In this document: positions 26,792 through 35,877 of the stretch, piece by piece
Layout of the letters: each line of letters starts with the position of its first letter
Numbering within the stretch: position 1 is the stretch's first letter
NCBI GenBank assembly: GCA_902591275.1
Contig: CACJAC010000005.1
Span: 1-53,982 of the forward strand
Origin: an uncultured Prochlorococcus sp.
GTDB lineage: Bacteria > Cyanobacteriota > Cyanobacteriia > PCC-6307 > Cyanobiaceae
Reading direction: 5' to 3'
DNA: 53,982 nucleotides
Translations under genes and position numbers: made by a program
Notes under the pieces: generated by a model
Databases searched by the model: none
What the model saw: the letters and a program-made list of their open reading frames with translations, nothing else
Told to the model about the DNA's origin: nothing

Positions 26792-29365
26792 TTACTTTGT
26801 CAAGCTGAAATCGTGTATTTCATCAAATTGAAGATAGCGATAAAGTTCATCTGAATATGGATTAATTTTATTTTTAGTAATATCCTGATATTCTTCAACT
26901 TCAGGTATTTTGCCAAGCAGTGCGCAAACTGCTGCTAATTCAGCGCTGCCTAAAAAGACTTGTGCATCCTTGCCAAGTCTATTGTCAAAATTTCTTGTAC
27001 TTGTAGAAAATACTATGGAACCTTCATCTACTCTGGCTTGATTTCCCATACATAATGAACAGCCTGGTAACTCTAACCTTGCACCACAATCTTCGAATAT
27101 TTTATAGTAGCCTTCAGCTTTTAGGGTTTCTTCATCCATTTTTGTTGGCGGACAAATCCATAATTTAGATTTTAAATTTTTAACACCTTCAAGAACTTTC
27201 GCAGCTGCCCTGTAATGACCAATATTTGTCATGCAAGACCCTATAAAAACCTCGTCAATATTTGTATTTGCAACATCAGTGATTTCTTTTACATTATCTG
27301 GATCGTTAGGGCAAGCAACTATAGGTTGTGTTACTTTTGCTAAATCAATTTCAATGATTTCTTCATATTGAGCGTTTAAATCTGGTTGAATCAATGATGG
27401 TTTTTTTAACCAATTTTTCATATCATTGATTCTTCTTGAAATCGATTTTGAATCTTCATAATTGCTCTGGATCATTTTTTCTAGCAGGCAAATATTGCTT
27501 CTTAAGTACTCTTGAACAGTTTCTTGGGATAAAAGTATGGTGCTTCCAGCGCATGAGCGTTCTGCAGTAGCATCAGTAAGTTCAAACGCTTGTTCAAGTT
27601 TTAGGTTTGGTAATCCTTCAATTTCCATAATTTTACCGTTAAATATATTTTTCTTATTTTCTTTCTCAACAGTTAAGAGACCTTTTTTAATTGCGAATAG
27701 AGGGATTGCATTTACTAAATCTCTCAGAGTAATTCCTGGTAATAATTCTCCCTTAAACTTAACCAGTACAGATTCCGGCATATTTAATGGCATTGATCCT
27801 ATTGCAGCGGCAAAGGCAACAATGCCCGAGCCTCCAGGAAATGAAATACCAAGAGGAAATCTTGTATGACTATCTCCACCTGTGCCAACAGTATCGGGGA
27901 GAAGCATTCTGTTAAGCCAACTATGAATTATGCCATCTCCAGGCTTAAGAGCTACTCCACCTCTTTGAGATATAAAATCAGGTAATTCTTTGTGGGTCAC
28001 TAGATCAACTGGTTTAGGATACGCAGCGGTATGACAAAAACTTTGCATCACTAAATCTGCAGTAAATCCTAAACAAGCTAGTTCTTTTAGTTCATCTCTA
28101 GTCATTGGCCCAGTAGTGTCTTGACTGCCAACTGTGGTCATAATTGGTTCACAGGTCATTCCTGGCCTAACTCCATCTAAACCGCATGCTTTGCCTACTA
28201 TTTTTTGAGCTTGAGTAAAGCCGGCGGTACTTTCCATTGGATTTTGTGGTCTGGTAAATATTGCACTTGGTTGATAATTTAATTTGTTTCTAATTTTGTC
28301 TGTAAGAGATCTTCCAATCATAAGATTAATTCTTCCGCCAGCTTGAATTTCATCAGTAAGAGTTGATGGATACAAGTCGAATTTGCTTATTAATTCTTCA
28401 GTATTTGAATCTTTTGCAATTTTTTTAATAATGCCTTTATAAGGATATATTTTGATAACATCTCCAGTTTTCATATGAGATACATCAGCCTCTATAGGTA
28501 AAGCACCTGAATCCTGTGCAGTATTAAAGAAAATTGGGGCTATTTTGCTGCCAATTATTATTCCACCTGTTTTTTTGTTCGGAACAAAAGCGATATCTTC
28601 TCCTATATGCCAAATAAGTGAATTAATAGCAGATTTTCTAGAACTTCCTGTTCCAACAACATCTCCAACATAAGCTATGGGTAAATTTTGTTTTTTTAAA
28701 TTATTAAGAGTCTTTAGTCCATCAGGTATTTTAAATTCCAACATAGCTAATGCATGCATCGGAATATCCGGGCGTGATGTTGCATGTACAGCCGGAGATA
28801 AGTCATCTGTATTTGTCTCACCGTCAACTTTAAATACTAAACAAGTAATCTCATTATCCAGAACTTTTTTATTTTTGAACCATTCTCCATTTGCCCAACT
28901 ATTTACAACCTCTTTTGCATAAATATTATTTCGAGATAATTCATAAATTTCATTAGCTGAGTCGTAAACAAGAATAATATTTTTTAAAACTTCTGCCGCT
29001 TTTTTAGCAAGTAAACTATTTTCTCCTTTAAGTATTTCAACTAAAGAATTCACATTGTATCCGCCTATCATTGTTCCTAGTATTTCAATTGCTTTTTCGG
29101 GATTTATTGATTTGCAATATTTTTCGGAATTAACAATAGCCGTAAGCCAGCTTGCTTTTACATAAGCAGCCTCGTCAACCCCAGGTGGCACTCTATTTAT
29201 TAGTAAATCAAGTAAATAAGATGAATCGAAAGTACTATCTTGTTCCAATAATTTTGTAATACAATTTGTTTGCTCAGCATTTAAAGGTAATGGAGGTATA
29301 CCTTTGGTAGCTCTTTCAGCTACGTGATCTGCATAATCTTTTAGCAATGTTTCCAAATTCTTCAT
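26792..29365 (-). CDS. acnB: Aconitate hydratase B (bifunctional 2-methylisocitrate dehydratase type)
   Basis: Interconverts citrate and isocitrate in the incomplete cyanobacterial TCA cycle that feeds 2-oxoglutarate to nitrogen assimilation. The 857-residue length and domain order are of the AcnB type: N-terminal HEAT-like helices (about 1-160), the swivel domain (about 170-300, KVDGETNTDDLSPA), then the catalytic domains with SQDTTGPMTRDEL, GGDSHTRFPLGISFPGGSG and the cluster cysteines GSCMTN and CSLCMGNQ (about 780-786). Although upstream of clcA by nine bases on the same strand, the link may be only positional. Confidence 0.97.
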   Translation of the reverse strand: MKNLETLLKDYADHVAERATKGIPPLPLNAEQTNCITKLLEQDSTFDSSYLLDLLINRVPPGVDEAAYVKASWLTAIVNSEKYCKSINPEKAIEILGTMIGGYNVNSLVEILKGENSLLAKKAAEVLKNIILVYDSANEIYELSRNNIYAKEVVNSWANGEWFKNKKVLDNEITCLVFKVDGETNTDDLSPAVHATSRPDIPMHALAMLEFKIPDGLKTLNNLKKQNLPIAYVGDVVGTGSSRKSAINSLIWHIGEDIAFVPNKKTGGIIIGSKIAPIFFNTAQDSGALPIEADVSHMKTGDVIKIYPYKGIIKKIAKDSNTEELISKFDLYPSTLTDEIQAGGRINLMIGRSLTDKIRNKLNYQPSAIFTRPQNPMESTAGFTQAQKIVGKACGLDGVRPGMTCEPIMTTVGSQDTTGPMTRDELKELACLGFTADLVMQSFCHTAAYPKPVDLVTHKELPDFISQRGGVALKPGDGIIHSWLNRMLLPDTVGTGGDSHTRFPLGISFPGGSGIVAFAAAIGSMPLNMPESVLVKFKGELLPGITLRDLVNAIPLFAIKKGLLTVEKENKKNIFNGKIMEIEGLPNLKLEQAFELTDATAERSCAGSTILLSQETVQEYLRSNICLLEKMIQSNYEDSKSISRRINDMKNWLKKPSLIQPDLNAQYEEIIEIDLAKVTQPIVACPNDPDNVKEITDVANTNIDEVFIGSCMTNIGHYRAAAKVLEGVKNLKSKLWICPPTKMDEETLKAEGYYKIFEDCGARLELPGCSLCMGNQARVDEGSIVFSTSTRNFDNRLGKDAQVFLGSAELAAVCALLGKIPEVEEYQDITKNKINPYSDELYRYLQFDEIHDFSLTK

Positions 29366-29462
29366 TAGTAAGGTTTAATGCCTAATCTATTGTTATTTTT
29401 AATATTGAAAAGGAGAGTATTCATAAATGCTTTTTTAAATATTCAAACTTCTTAATTAATCA

Positions 29463-30530
29463 ATGACGACATCATCAAATAATTCTGCTTTAGAAAAGAC
29501 TTCAGATTTACATGTTCTTGAAACACGTCCATTAATACCTCCAAGCAGATTACATAATGATATACCTTTAGATCACTCCTCTGCTAATACAGTATCTAAA
29601 ACAAGAAGATCGATACAAAATATTTTGCATCACAATGATCAGAAGCTTTTAGTGATTGTGGGTCCATGTTCAATTCATGATCTAGAGGCGGCAAAAGAAT
29701 ATTCAAAATATATTCAAAACTTTCGAGAAATCTATAAAGATAAATTAGAAATAATCATGAGAGTATATTTTGAGAAACCAAGAACAACTATTGGTTGGAA
29801 GGGATTGATAAATGATCCTCATCTAGATAATTCTTATGATATTAATACTGGTTTAAGAAGGGCAAGAAGTTTGCTTTCTTATTTAGCAATTCGCGGAATT
29901 CCCTCTGCCACAGAATTACTAGATCCAATTGTTCCTCAATACATTGCTGATTTAATAAGTTGGACAGCAATAGGCGCCCGTACTACTGAAAGTCAGACTC
30001 ATCGAGAAATGGCATCAGGATTATCAATGCCTATAGGTTTTAAAAATGGTACAGATGGTTCTTTTACTACTGCAATAAACGCAATGCAGTCAGCTTCAAA
30101 ATCTCATCATTTTTTAGGTGTAAATCAAAATGGAATGGCTTCTATTGTTAATACAACAGGTAATCCAGATGGACATATAGTTTTAAGAGGCGGTTCAAAA
30201 GGGCCAAATTTTGAAAGTGAACATGTAAATAGAATTTCCTCTGAATTGAAGAAATTTAATCTTCCCCATAAAGTTATGATTGATTGTAGTCATGGTAATT
30301 CGAATAAAGATTTCCGAAAACAGTCGGAAGTGCTAAAAAATATAGCTTCTCAAATCAGTAATGGTGAGAAAAATATTTTAGGAGTTATGCTTGAAAGTCA
30401 TTTGAAAGAGGGAAATCAAAAACTTTTAAAAAAAGAGGCTCTCCAGTTTGGTAGAAGCATTACAGATGCATGCATAGATATAGAAACAACAAAAGAATTA
30501 CTTTCTATTTTATACAACTCAATTAGCTAG
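29463..30530 (+). CDS. aroG: 3-deoxy-7-phosphoheptulonate (DAHP) synthase, class I
   Basis: First step of the shikimate pathway, condensing PEP and erythrose-4-phosphate. The 355-residue protein has the AroF/G/H-type pattern: LLVIVGPCSIHDLEAAKEYS (about 62-81), MRVYFEKPRTTIGWKGLINDP, ARTTESQTHREMASGLSMPIGFKNGTDG and CSHGNSNKD. Feedback specificity (Phe, Tyr or Trp) cannot be judged. The end of the gene, from codon 330 on, is copied once more in tandem just after the stop; the gene itself ends normally with SILYNSIS before TAG. Symbol aroG is used generically. Confidence 0.95.
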   Translation: MTTSSNNSALEKTSDLHVLETRPLIPPSRLHNDIPLDHSSANTVSKTRRSIQNILHHNDQKLLVIVGPCSIHDLEAAKEYSKYIQNFREIYKDKLEIIMRVYFEKPRTTIGWKGLINDPHLDNSYDINTGLRRARSLLSYLAIRGIPSATELLDPIVPQYIADLISWTAIGARTTESQTHREMASGLSMPIGFKNGTDGSFTTAINAMQSASKSHHFLGVNQNGMASIVNTTGNPDGHIVLRGGSKGPNFESEHVNRISSELKKFNLPHKVMIDCSHGNSNKDFRKQSEVLKNIASQISNGEKNILGVMLESHLKEGNQKLLKKEALQFGRSITDACIDIETTKELLSILYNSIS

Positions 30531-30606
30531 AAGCATTACAGATGCATGCATAGATATAGAAACAACGAAAGAATTACTTTCTATTTTATACAACTCAATT
30601 AGCTAG
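30452..30606 (+). repeat. 76-bp tandem duplication at the 3' end of the DAHP synthase gene
   Basis: Copy 1 (30452-30527) is the last 25 codons of aroG; copy 2 (30528-30603) follows immediately and is identical except for one base (30491 A, 30567 G), then TAG recurs at 30604-30606. Copy 2 begins with the aroG stop codon itself, is out of frame and untranslated on the plus strand. On the minus strand it supplies the stop codon (30599-30601) of the phytol-kinase-like gene. The unit length is not a multiple of three, so it would not preserve an open frame if located upstream of the stop. Confidence 0.97.
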
Positions 30607-31240
30607 TTATAAAAAAATTAAAAAGTAATGCTGAAGAAATCGGAACAATGAAATTATCTATTCCTAAAACACTAAATTGTTCGAGCAAAGTCGCAAAAAA
30701 AGCTATTGTAAAATAATTTAAATTTAAACTATTTTCTTGGGTGTATCCTATTGAGCAAACAACTATCAAACTTGTTAAAAACATTGTCATAGTTCCAAAA
30801 AAAGATTTTTTTTGTTTAAAACAAATCCAACTCTTTGAGTTGAAGCTTTTTCCTATTAAACCAGCTAATCCATCACCAAAAGTCATTATGAAAAATCCAC
30901 TAATTAATGCATATGGATCTTTATCCCAGAAAATATAAATTAAAATAAATAAACTTAGACAATAAAATAATGTTCCATAGCTCTTTCTCTCAACATCTTC
31001 GATTGTTGGAAATAATTTATACGTATAATTGAGTAAAACCATTAATGAAATAATTCCTGTAAAAATTAGAGCAGAGTTTTGATTAATTTTTAAGAATTGA
31101 GCAATTGGTATTAAAGGTCCTACTCCAATATGTATTATTTTTCTGACGATTTCTCTGCTATCTTCATTATACTTTTTAAAAACTATTGATATTAAAAAAA
31201 TTGAAAACAAATACAATAAAATTACAGTAAATTCTACCAA
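30599..31240 (-). CDS. Phytol/polyprenol kinase-like membrane protein (VTE5/SEC59 type)
   Basis: A 213-residue protein with about six or seven hydrophobic helices. The signature REIVRKIIHIGVGPLIPIAQF near the N terminus and the segment SGFFIMTFGDGLAGLIGKSF followed by KQKKSFFGTMTMF (about 112-150) are typical of the CTP-dependent phytol kinase, dolichol kinase and CDP-diglyceride synthase group. In cyanobacteria and plants this kinase recycles phytol from chlorophyll breakdown; that role is inferred. Its stop codon lies inside the second copy of the aroG duplication. It starts five bases after the sigma factor gene ends, on the same strand. Confidence 0.8.
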   Translation of the reverse strand: MVEFTVILLYLFSIFLISIVFKKYNEDSREIVRKIIHIGVGPLIPIAQFLKINQNSALIFTGIISLMVLLNYTYKLFPTIEDVERKSYGTLFYCLSLFILIYIFWDKDPYALISGFFIMTFGDGLAGLIGKSFNSKSWICFKQKKSFFGTMTMFLTSLIVVCSIGYTQENSLNLNYFTIAFFATLLEQFSVLGIDNFIVPISSALLFNFFITS

Positions 31241-31245
31241 TTTGG

Positions 31246-32265
31246 TTAAGCTGCTTTTTGATGAGTTGTCATTACTCTAAGTTTTAATATTGCTTTAGCT
31301 TCTAGTTGCCTTACTCTTTCTCTTGAAACATTAATTTGTCTTCCTATTTCTGCGAGTGTTAGTGGTTCTTCACCATCTAGGCCAAATCTGAGCTTCATTA
31401 TTTTTTGTTCTCGTTCATTTAATTGAGAAAGCCAAGTTCCTAAATGTTCCTTTTGAATAGTCCTATCCATACCTTCCATAGGCTCTTCACAGTTTGGATC
31501 AGGTATAAGTTCACCTAGAGTGCTTCTATCTTCTTCGCCTCTTGCGTGAGCATCTAGGGAAGCGCAGGGAGCACTTTGAGAAATTAAATCTTCTAAATCT
31601 TTTTGATCAATTCCCATTTCAGTTGCCATTTCCAATCTGGTAGGTTGTCTACCAAATTTATGAGATAATTCTCTAGAGACTCTTCTCATTTTGGATAGTT
31701 TTTCACTTATGTGAATAGGTAAACGGATTGTTCTTGCGCTGTTATCAATAGCCCTTGTCATTCCTTGCCTAATCCACCAGTAAGCGTAAGTTGAGAATTT
31801 ATATCCCATAGCAGGATCAAATTTATCTACAGCTCTTTCAAGGCCAATTGCTCCTTCTTGGACAAGGTCTAGTAATTCAAGCCCTTGGTTTTGGTATTTT
31901 TTTGCGACGGAGACAACAAGCCTTAGATTAGCTGCCATCATTCTATCTCTGGATCTTTTGCCAATCTTAATTTGATAAAGATTTCTTTGCGTTCTATCAG
32001 TTTCAGGAATTTGTAGTAACTTTTTCATGTTCTGAACATGATGAGCTAACTCTATTTCCTCTGCTGGAGTCAAAAGAGGTACTCTACCAATGCTACTTAA
32101 GTAATAGCCAATGGAATCTGAAGCGAGTCTGCCAGATTTTTTTTGGCTTTGTTTTGTTGTAAGACTGGTTTTCGATTTGCGAGATTTACCCGCAGTGTTT
32201 GGTAATCTTGGCTCATCAAAATTGTTTTTTGAAGAGCTCTTTGCAGATTCCAGAGGGATCCCCAT
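31246..32265 (-). CDS. Group 2 RNA polymerase sigma factor
   Basis: A 339-residue sigma-70 family protein. After a Ser/Lys-rich N terminus of about 55 residues come region 1.2 (SIGYYLSSIGRVPLLTPAEEI), region 2 with NLRLVVSVAKKYQNQGLELLDLVQEGAIGL and FSTYAYWWIRQ (DNA melting and -10 recognition), region 3 and region 4 with LAEIGRQINVSRERVRQLE. Lack of the large region 1.1 and the length put it among the non-essential group 2 factors that cyanobacteria use for light, nutrient and circadian responses; which type is not decidable here. ATG at 32265 is preferred over the GTG at 32268 because AGGAGG lies eight bases before it. Confidence 0.94.
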   Translation of the reverse strand: MGIPLESAKSSSKNNFDEPRLPNTAGKSRKSKTSLTTKQSQKKSGRLASDSIGYYLSSIGRVPLLTPAEEIELAHHVQNMKKLLQIPETDRTQRNLYQIKIGKRSRDRMMAANLRLVVSVAKKYQNQGLELLDLVQEGAIGLERAVDKFDPAMGYKFSTYAYWWIRQGMTRAIDNSARTIRLPIHISEKLSKMRRVSRELSHKFGRQPTRLEMATEMGIDQKDLEDLISQSAPCASLDAHARGEEDRSTLGELIPDPNCEEPMEGMDRTIQKEHLGTWLSQLNEREQKIMKLRFGLDGEEPLTLAEIGRQINVSRERVRQLEAKAILKLRVMTTHQKAA

Positions 32266-32273
32266 CACCCTGG

Positions 32274-32279
32274 CCTCCT
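32274..32279 (-). promoter_or_regulatory. Full Shine-Dalgarno sequence of the sigma factor gene
   Basis: AGGAGG on the minus strand lies eight bases upstream of the ATG at 32265. It is the strongest ribosome binding site I found in the window, suggesting efficient translation of the sigma factor. Confidence 0.6.
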
Positions 32280-32348
32280 AAATAATGGATTTTTTAAAAA
32301 GTTAGCACTGAAATTGAAATAAAAACTACTTTTACGTTGAAACTTTAA

Positions 32349-32372
32349 AGACAAAAAAATCTTTTTTTGTCT
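32349..32372. repeat. Perfect 11-bp inverted repeat between ppk and the sigma factor gene
   Basis: AGACAAAAAAA and TTTTTTTGTCT are exact complements separated by two bases. It sits in the 208-base spacer after ppk and before the sigma gene. As RNA it would form a weak A-U stem capped by a G-C step; a terminator for ppk is possible, but the weak stem and the lack of a separate following U-run argue against a classic terminator. The rest of the spacer is A/T runs without a gene. Confidence 0.5.
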
Positions 32373-32473
32373 CAATTTCTTTAGATCTCTTGATATGAAA
32401 GGCTTTTTTAAAAAATAAAAAAATTTTTAAAATATTAAGTATTTTTTTAATGTTATAAAAATCAATATTATTT

Positions 32474-34552
32474 TTATTGTTCGATGAGATCAATTTGTGA
32501 ACGATTATTTGCAGAATCTAATGAATGTTTTTCATAAGAACCATCTTCTTTCATTATCCAAGAAAAGTAATCATCTTTAATATATGTTTGCAAAAGATCT
32601 TTCAGTTGAGATTTTAATTCTGAATCTTCTATTGGAGCGATAGCCTCTATTCTTCTATCAAGATTTCTTCTCATCCAATCTGCACTCCCAATAAAAACTT
32701 CAATATCATCGTTATTATAAAACCAAAAGATTCTTGAGTGTTCGAGAAAATGCCCAATAATGCTTATGACTTTAATATTTTCACTTAGATTTTTTCTTTG
32801 GGGATATAAGCAACAAATACCTCTTACGATAAGACTAACTTTTACACCTGAATTAGAAGCCAAATAAAGAAGTTTAATTATTTCTGGGTCTACTAAAGAA
32901 TTCATTTTTGCAATTATTTCAGCTTTTTTACCTTCTCTTGCATTTTTAATTTCTCTCTTTATGAGAAATATAAACTTCTCTCTCATCGATGAGGGAGAAA
33001 CTAATAATTTTTGATAATTTTTTTGTTTAGAAAAACCTGATAAGTAATTAAATAACTCCAGCAAATCTGATGCAATTTCAGGATCTGTCGAAAGTAATCC
33101 TAAATCTGTATAAAACTTTGAAGTATGGGAATTATAATTGCCAGTTCCAATATGAAAATAATTTCTTAAACGTCCTTTTTCTTTTCTAACTATTAAAGCT
33201 ATTTTTGTATGTGTCTTAAATCCTATGATTCCATAGACAACATGAATTCCTGCTTGTTCAAGTTGTTTGGCCCATTGAATATTATTATCTTCATCAAATC
33301 TTGCTTTTAGTTCAACAAGAGTCATTACTTCTTTTCCATTCTCTGCAGCTCTCATTAAGGCTGCAATAATAGGCGAATCCTTGGAAACTCGATATAAAGT
33401 AATTTTTATAGCCATTACAAGTGGATCATCAGCGGCTTTGTTTATAAATTCTTCAACTGAAGTTCTAAATAAGTCGTATGGATGATGAAGCAGAATATTT
33501 TTTTTCCTAAGTATGTTAAAAATAGAATTGAGGTTTTTGTTTGAAGGTAAATCTAAATTTTTTAATTGTGAGTGAGTTTTTCCAATGAGTAGATTTTCTT
33601 TTAAATCATCTCTACTAATTTTTGTAAGCTGATTTAAATCGTCAAGGCCTAAAAAACTTTTGCAAAAGTAAATATATTCTTTTTGTATTGAGATACTGTC
33701 AATGAGTAATTTTAAAATATTTTCTGGCATATCGGATTCAACTTCTAATCTAACTACGTCTCCACCTAACCTTCTCTTTTGCAAACTTTGTTCAACTGCT
33801 AAAAGAAGATCATCAGCTTCAAGTTCTTTTAATTCTAAATCTGCATCTCTTGTCACTCTAAAAAAAGAGTAATTGATACATTCCATCCCGTTAAATAAAG
33901 TATTTATGTTATTTCCAATTAAATCTTCAACACTTATAAAAAAATATGAACTTTCATCACTATGTTGAATAATTTCATTGGGAATTTGTATAAATCTATT
34001 TATATTTTTTGTTGGTATTTTTACTCTGACAAACTGATTTTTAGAATCTTCTCCATCCCTTATTAGAGCTGCCAAATTTAGACTTAAATTACTTATAAAA
34101 GGAAATGGATGTGATGGATCAACAACTAATGGAGTTAATAAAGGGAAAATAGATGAAGTAAAGAAGTTTTTACACCAATTTCTTTGATTTGCATTTAAAT
34201 CCTTATATTTTTTTAAAATTACACCTTTTTCTTTTAATTCATTATTTAATTCATTATTTACATAGGTTTCTTGAAGAGTAGTTAATTTTTTTACTTCTTT
34301 GTTTATTTTTGCTAACTGCTCTTTAGGGGTAAGTCCGTCAATACTTTTTTTAGTAATTCCTGCTTCAACTTGAGCTTTTAATGAAGCTACCCTCACCATA
34401 AAAAATTCATCTAGATTATTACTAAAAATTGAACAAAATTTTACTTTATCTAGGATTTTGTACTCCTTTTCCATACCAGTAAGGAGTACTCTTTTATTGA
34501 ACTCAATCCAACTTAATTCTCTATTAATAAAAACATTAGCCTGGCTTTTCAT
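32474..34552 (-). CDS. ppk1: Polyphosphate kinase 1
   Basis: Makes polyphosphate from ATP, a phosphate and energy store relevant in phosphate-poor oceans. The 692-residue PPK1 has the N-terminal FINRELSWIEFNKRVL, the head domain, and the C-terminal phospholipase-D-like halves. The autophosphorylated histidine lies in GFKTHTKIALI (about 430) and the second histidine in HSRIFWFYNN (about 587); DLGLLSTD and DWMRRNLDRR are further family marks. Its ATG overlaps the stop of the upstream MFS gene by one base (TAATG), so translation is probably coupled. Confidence 0.97.
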   Translation of the reverse strand: MKSQANVFINRELSWIEFNKRVLLTGMEKEYKILDKVKFCSIFSNNLDEFFMVRVASLKAQVEAGITKKSIDGLTPKEQLAKINKEVKKLTTLQETYVNNELNNELKEKGVILKKYKDLNANQRNWCKNFFTSSIFPLLTPLVVDPSHPFPFISNLSLNLAALIRDGEDSKNQFVRVKIPTKNINRFIQIPNEIIQHSDESSYFFISVEDLIGNNINTLFNGMECINYSFFRVTRDADLELKELEADDLLLAVEQSLQKRRLGGDVVRLEVESDMPENILKLLIDSISIQKEYIYFCKSFLGLDDLNQLTKISRDDLKENLLIGKTHSQLKNLDLPSNKNLNSIFNILRKKNILLHHPYDLFRTSVEEFINKAADDPLVMAIKITLYRVSKDSPIIAALMRAAENGKEVMTLVELKARFDEDNNIQWAKQLEQAGIHVVYGIIGFKTHTKIALIVRKEKGRLRNYFHIGTGNYNSHTSKFYTDLGLLSTDPEIASDLLELFNYLSGFSKQKNYQKLLVSPSSMREKFIFLIKREIKNAREGKKAEIIAKMNSLVDPEIIKLLYLASNSGVKVSLIVRGICCLYPQRKNLSENIKVISIIGHFLEHSRIFWFYNNDDIEVFIGSADWMRRNLDRRIEAIAPIEDSELKSQLKDLLQTYIKDDYFSWIMKEDGSYEKHSLDSANNRSQIDLIEQ

Positions 34553-35835
34553 TAAAATGCTTTTGATTTTTGATTGTTAAAAGAATTATTACTCTTACCC
34601 TCTGCAATAAGGTATATCATGAAAAGTAAGATTATGGAACCAGCTATAAAAGGTGACTTAGGACCAAAACTATCATAAACCCTTCCCGCCATTGCAATTC
34701 CTAAAACTCCTCCAAGACTCTGTAGACCTTGAAGATTACTTAAAATTGATCCTTGTTTATCAACGTCTAATTTCTTTGATATTAGTGCTCTTAAGGTGGG
34801 CGTAATTAACCCTGCCCCAACGGCTAAAAATGAAACAGCTGAATAAATATTAAGTGTCGCATTTTCTTTTGGAGCAGTTATTAAAAGAGTACATGCCACA
34901 AGAATGAAGCCTGATCCGATAAGTGTTAATCGCTTTTCGCCAAATTGCTTTACCAGAGGCCCAATTAGTCCTCCCTGAACGATAATGGCAATGATTCCTA
35001 CTACAACAAGAGTTCCACTTGATGCTTTGGTCGTCCAGTTTAAGGATTCTTGAAGGAAAAATATAAGGATATTAGTCAATCCAGTAAAAGCAATAAAGTA
35101 AATAAAAAAAGCTAATGATAATTTTTTAATCTTTTCTTCTTTGAAAACTGTAAATAGAGCTTTTAAAGGGTTTTTTAAAGCAGTTTTTGATTTATTTATT
35201 TTACTATTAGGCTTGGTTTCTGGTAAGTAACAAAATACAAGGAGAAAATTTATTATTGGAATGATTGAGGCTATTAAAACTGGAATAATAAAATTATTAT
35301 TTGTATTTCTTGCAAAAAGAACAACAAAAATATTTCCTAAGAAAAAACTTAAACCAAAAGCTACACCAATAAGACCAAATGTTTTTGCTCTTTTTTCAGG
35401 GCTTGAAATATCTGCAAGAATTGTTGTTGCAGTAGCTGCAGTACCCCCACTTAAACCGTCAATTAGTCTCGCTAAAAATAATAAAAATAACGGGATAGTG
35501 GCTATTGAATTTGACCAATTAAAAAGAACTGTAAAAGATAATATTGATATTCCTATTACTGAACCAGTAATGCAAAAAAGAGTGACAGGTCTTCTTCCAT
35601 ATCTATCACTCATAAGTCCTATAAAAGGAGAAGCTGTAAATTGAGCTAATTGGTAAGTGCATGATAATAAACCATATGTACTTGCTTTAGAGTCAAAAAG
35701 TAAAACAAAAGAGGGTAATATGGGTAACAGTATGCTTTCACTTAAACGATCATTTAGGAGAGTGATAAACGCACTAAGGAGAGTAAATTTTTTATTTGGT
35801 TTTAATAAACTTTCTTTCACAATATTTACCTTCAT
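34552..35835 (-). CDS. MFS transporter, TetA-like drug-efflux type
   Basis: A 427-residue protein with twelve likely membrane helices. The motif between helices 2 and 3 is GLMSDRYGRRPVTL (about 77-90), the MFS signature, and LARLIDGLSGGTAATATTILADIS (about 122-145) is typical of the TetA/multidrug branch. Substrate unknown. It is upstream of ppk with a one-base overlap, so both are on one message; whether this reflects a link to phosphate metabolism or only packing is unclear. Divergent from cobA across about 40 bases. Confidence 0.85.
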   Translation of the reverse strand: MKVNIVKESLLKPNKKFTLLSAFITLLNDRLSESILLPILPSFVLLFDSKASTYGLLSCTYQLAQFTASPFIGLMSDRYGRRPVTLFCITGSVIGISILSFTVLFNWSNSIATIPLFLLFLARLIDGLSGGTAATATTILADISSPEKRAKTFGLIGVAFGLSFFLGNIFVVLFARNTNNNFIIPVLIASIIPIINFLLVFCYLPETKPNSKINKSKTALKNPLKALFTVFKEEKIKKLSLAFFIYFIAFTGLTNILIFFLQESLNWTTKASSGTLVVVGIIAIIVQGGLIGPLVKQFGEKRLTLIGSGFILVACTLLITAPKENATLNIYSAVSFLAVGAGLITPTLRALISKKLDVDKQGSILSNLQGLQSLGGVLGIAMAGRVYDSFGPKSPFIAGSIILLFMIYLIAEGKSNNSFNNQKSKAF

Positions 35836-35877
35836 TGCGATTAACTTTTACTACCATACTTGTTAATGGAGATTATT

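Noticed and set aside
32380-32473. A/T runs between ppk and the sigma factor gene as further hairpins
   Set aside because: Almost pure A and T, so apparent complementarity has no value without conservation.
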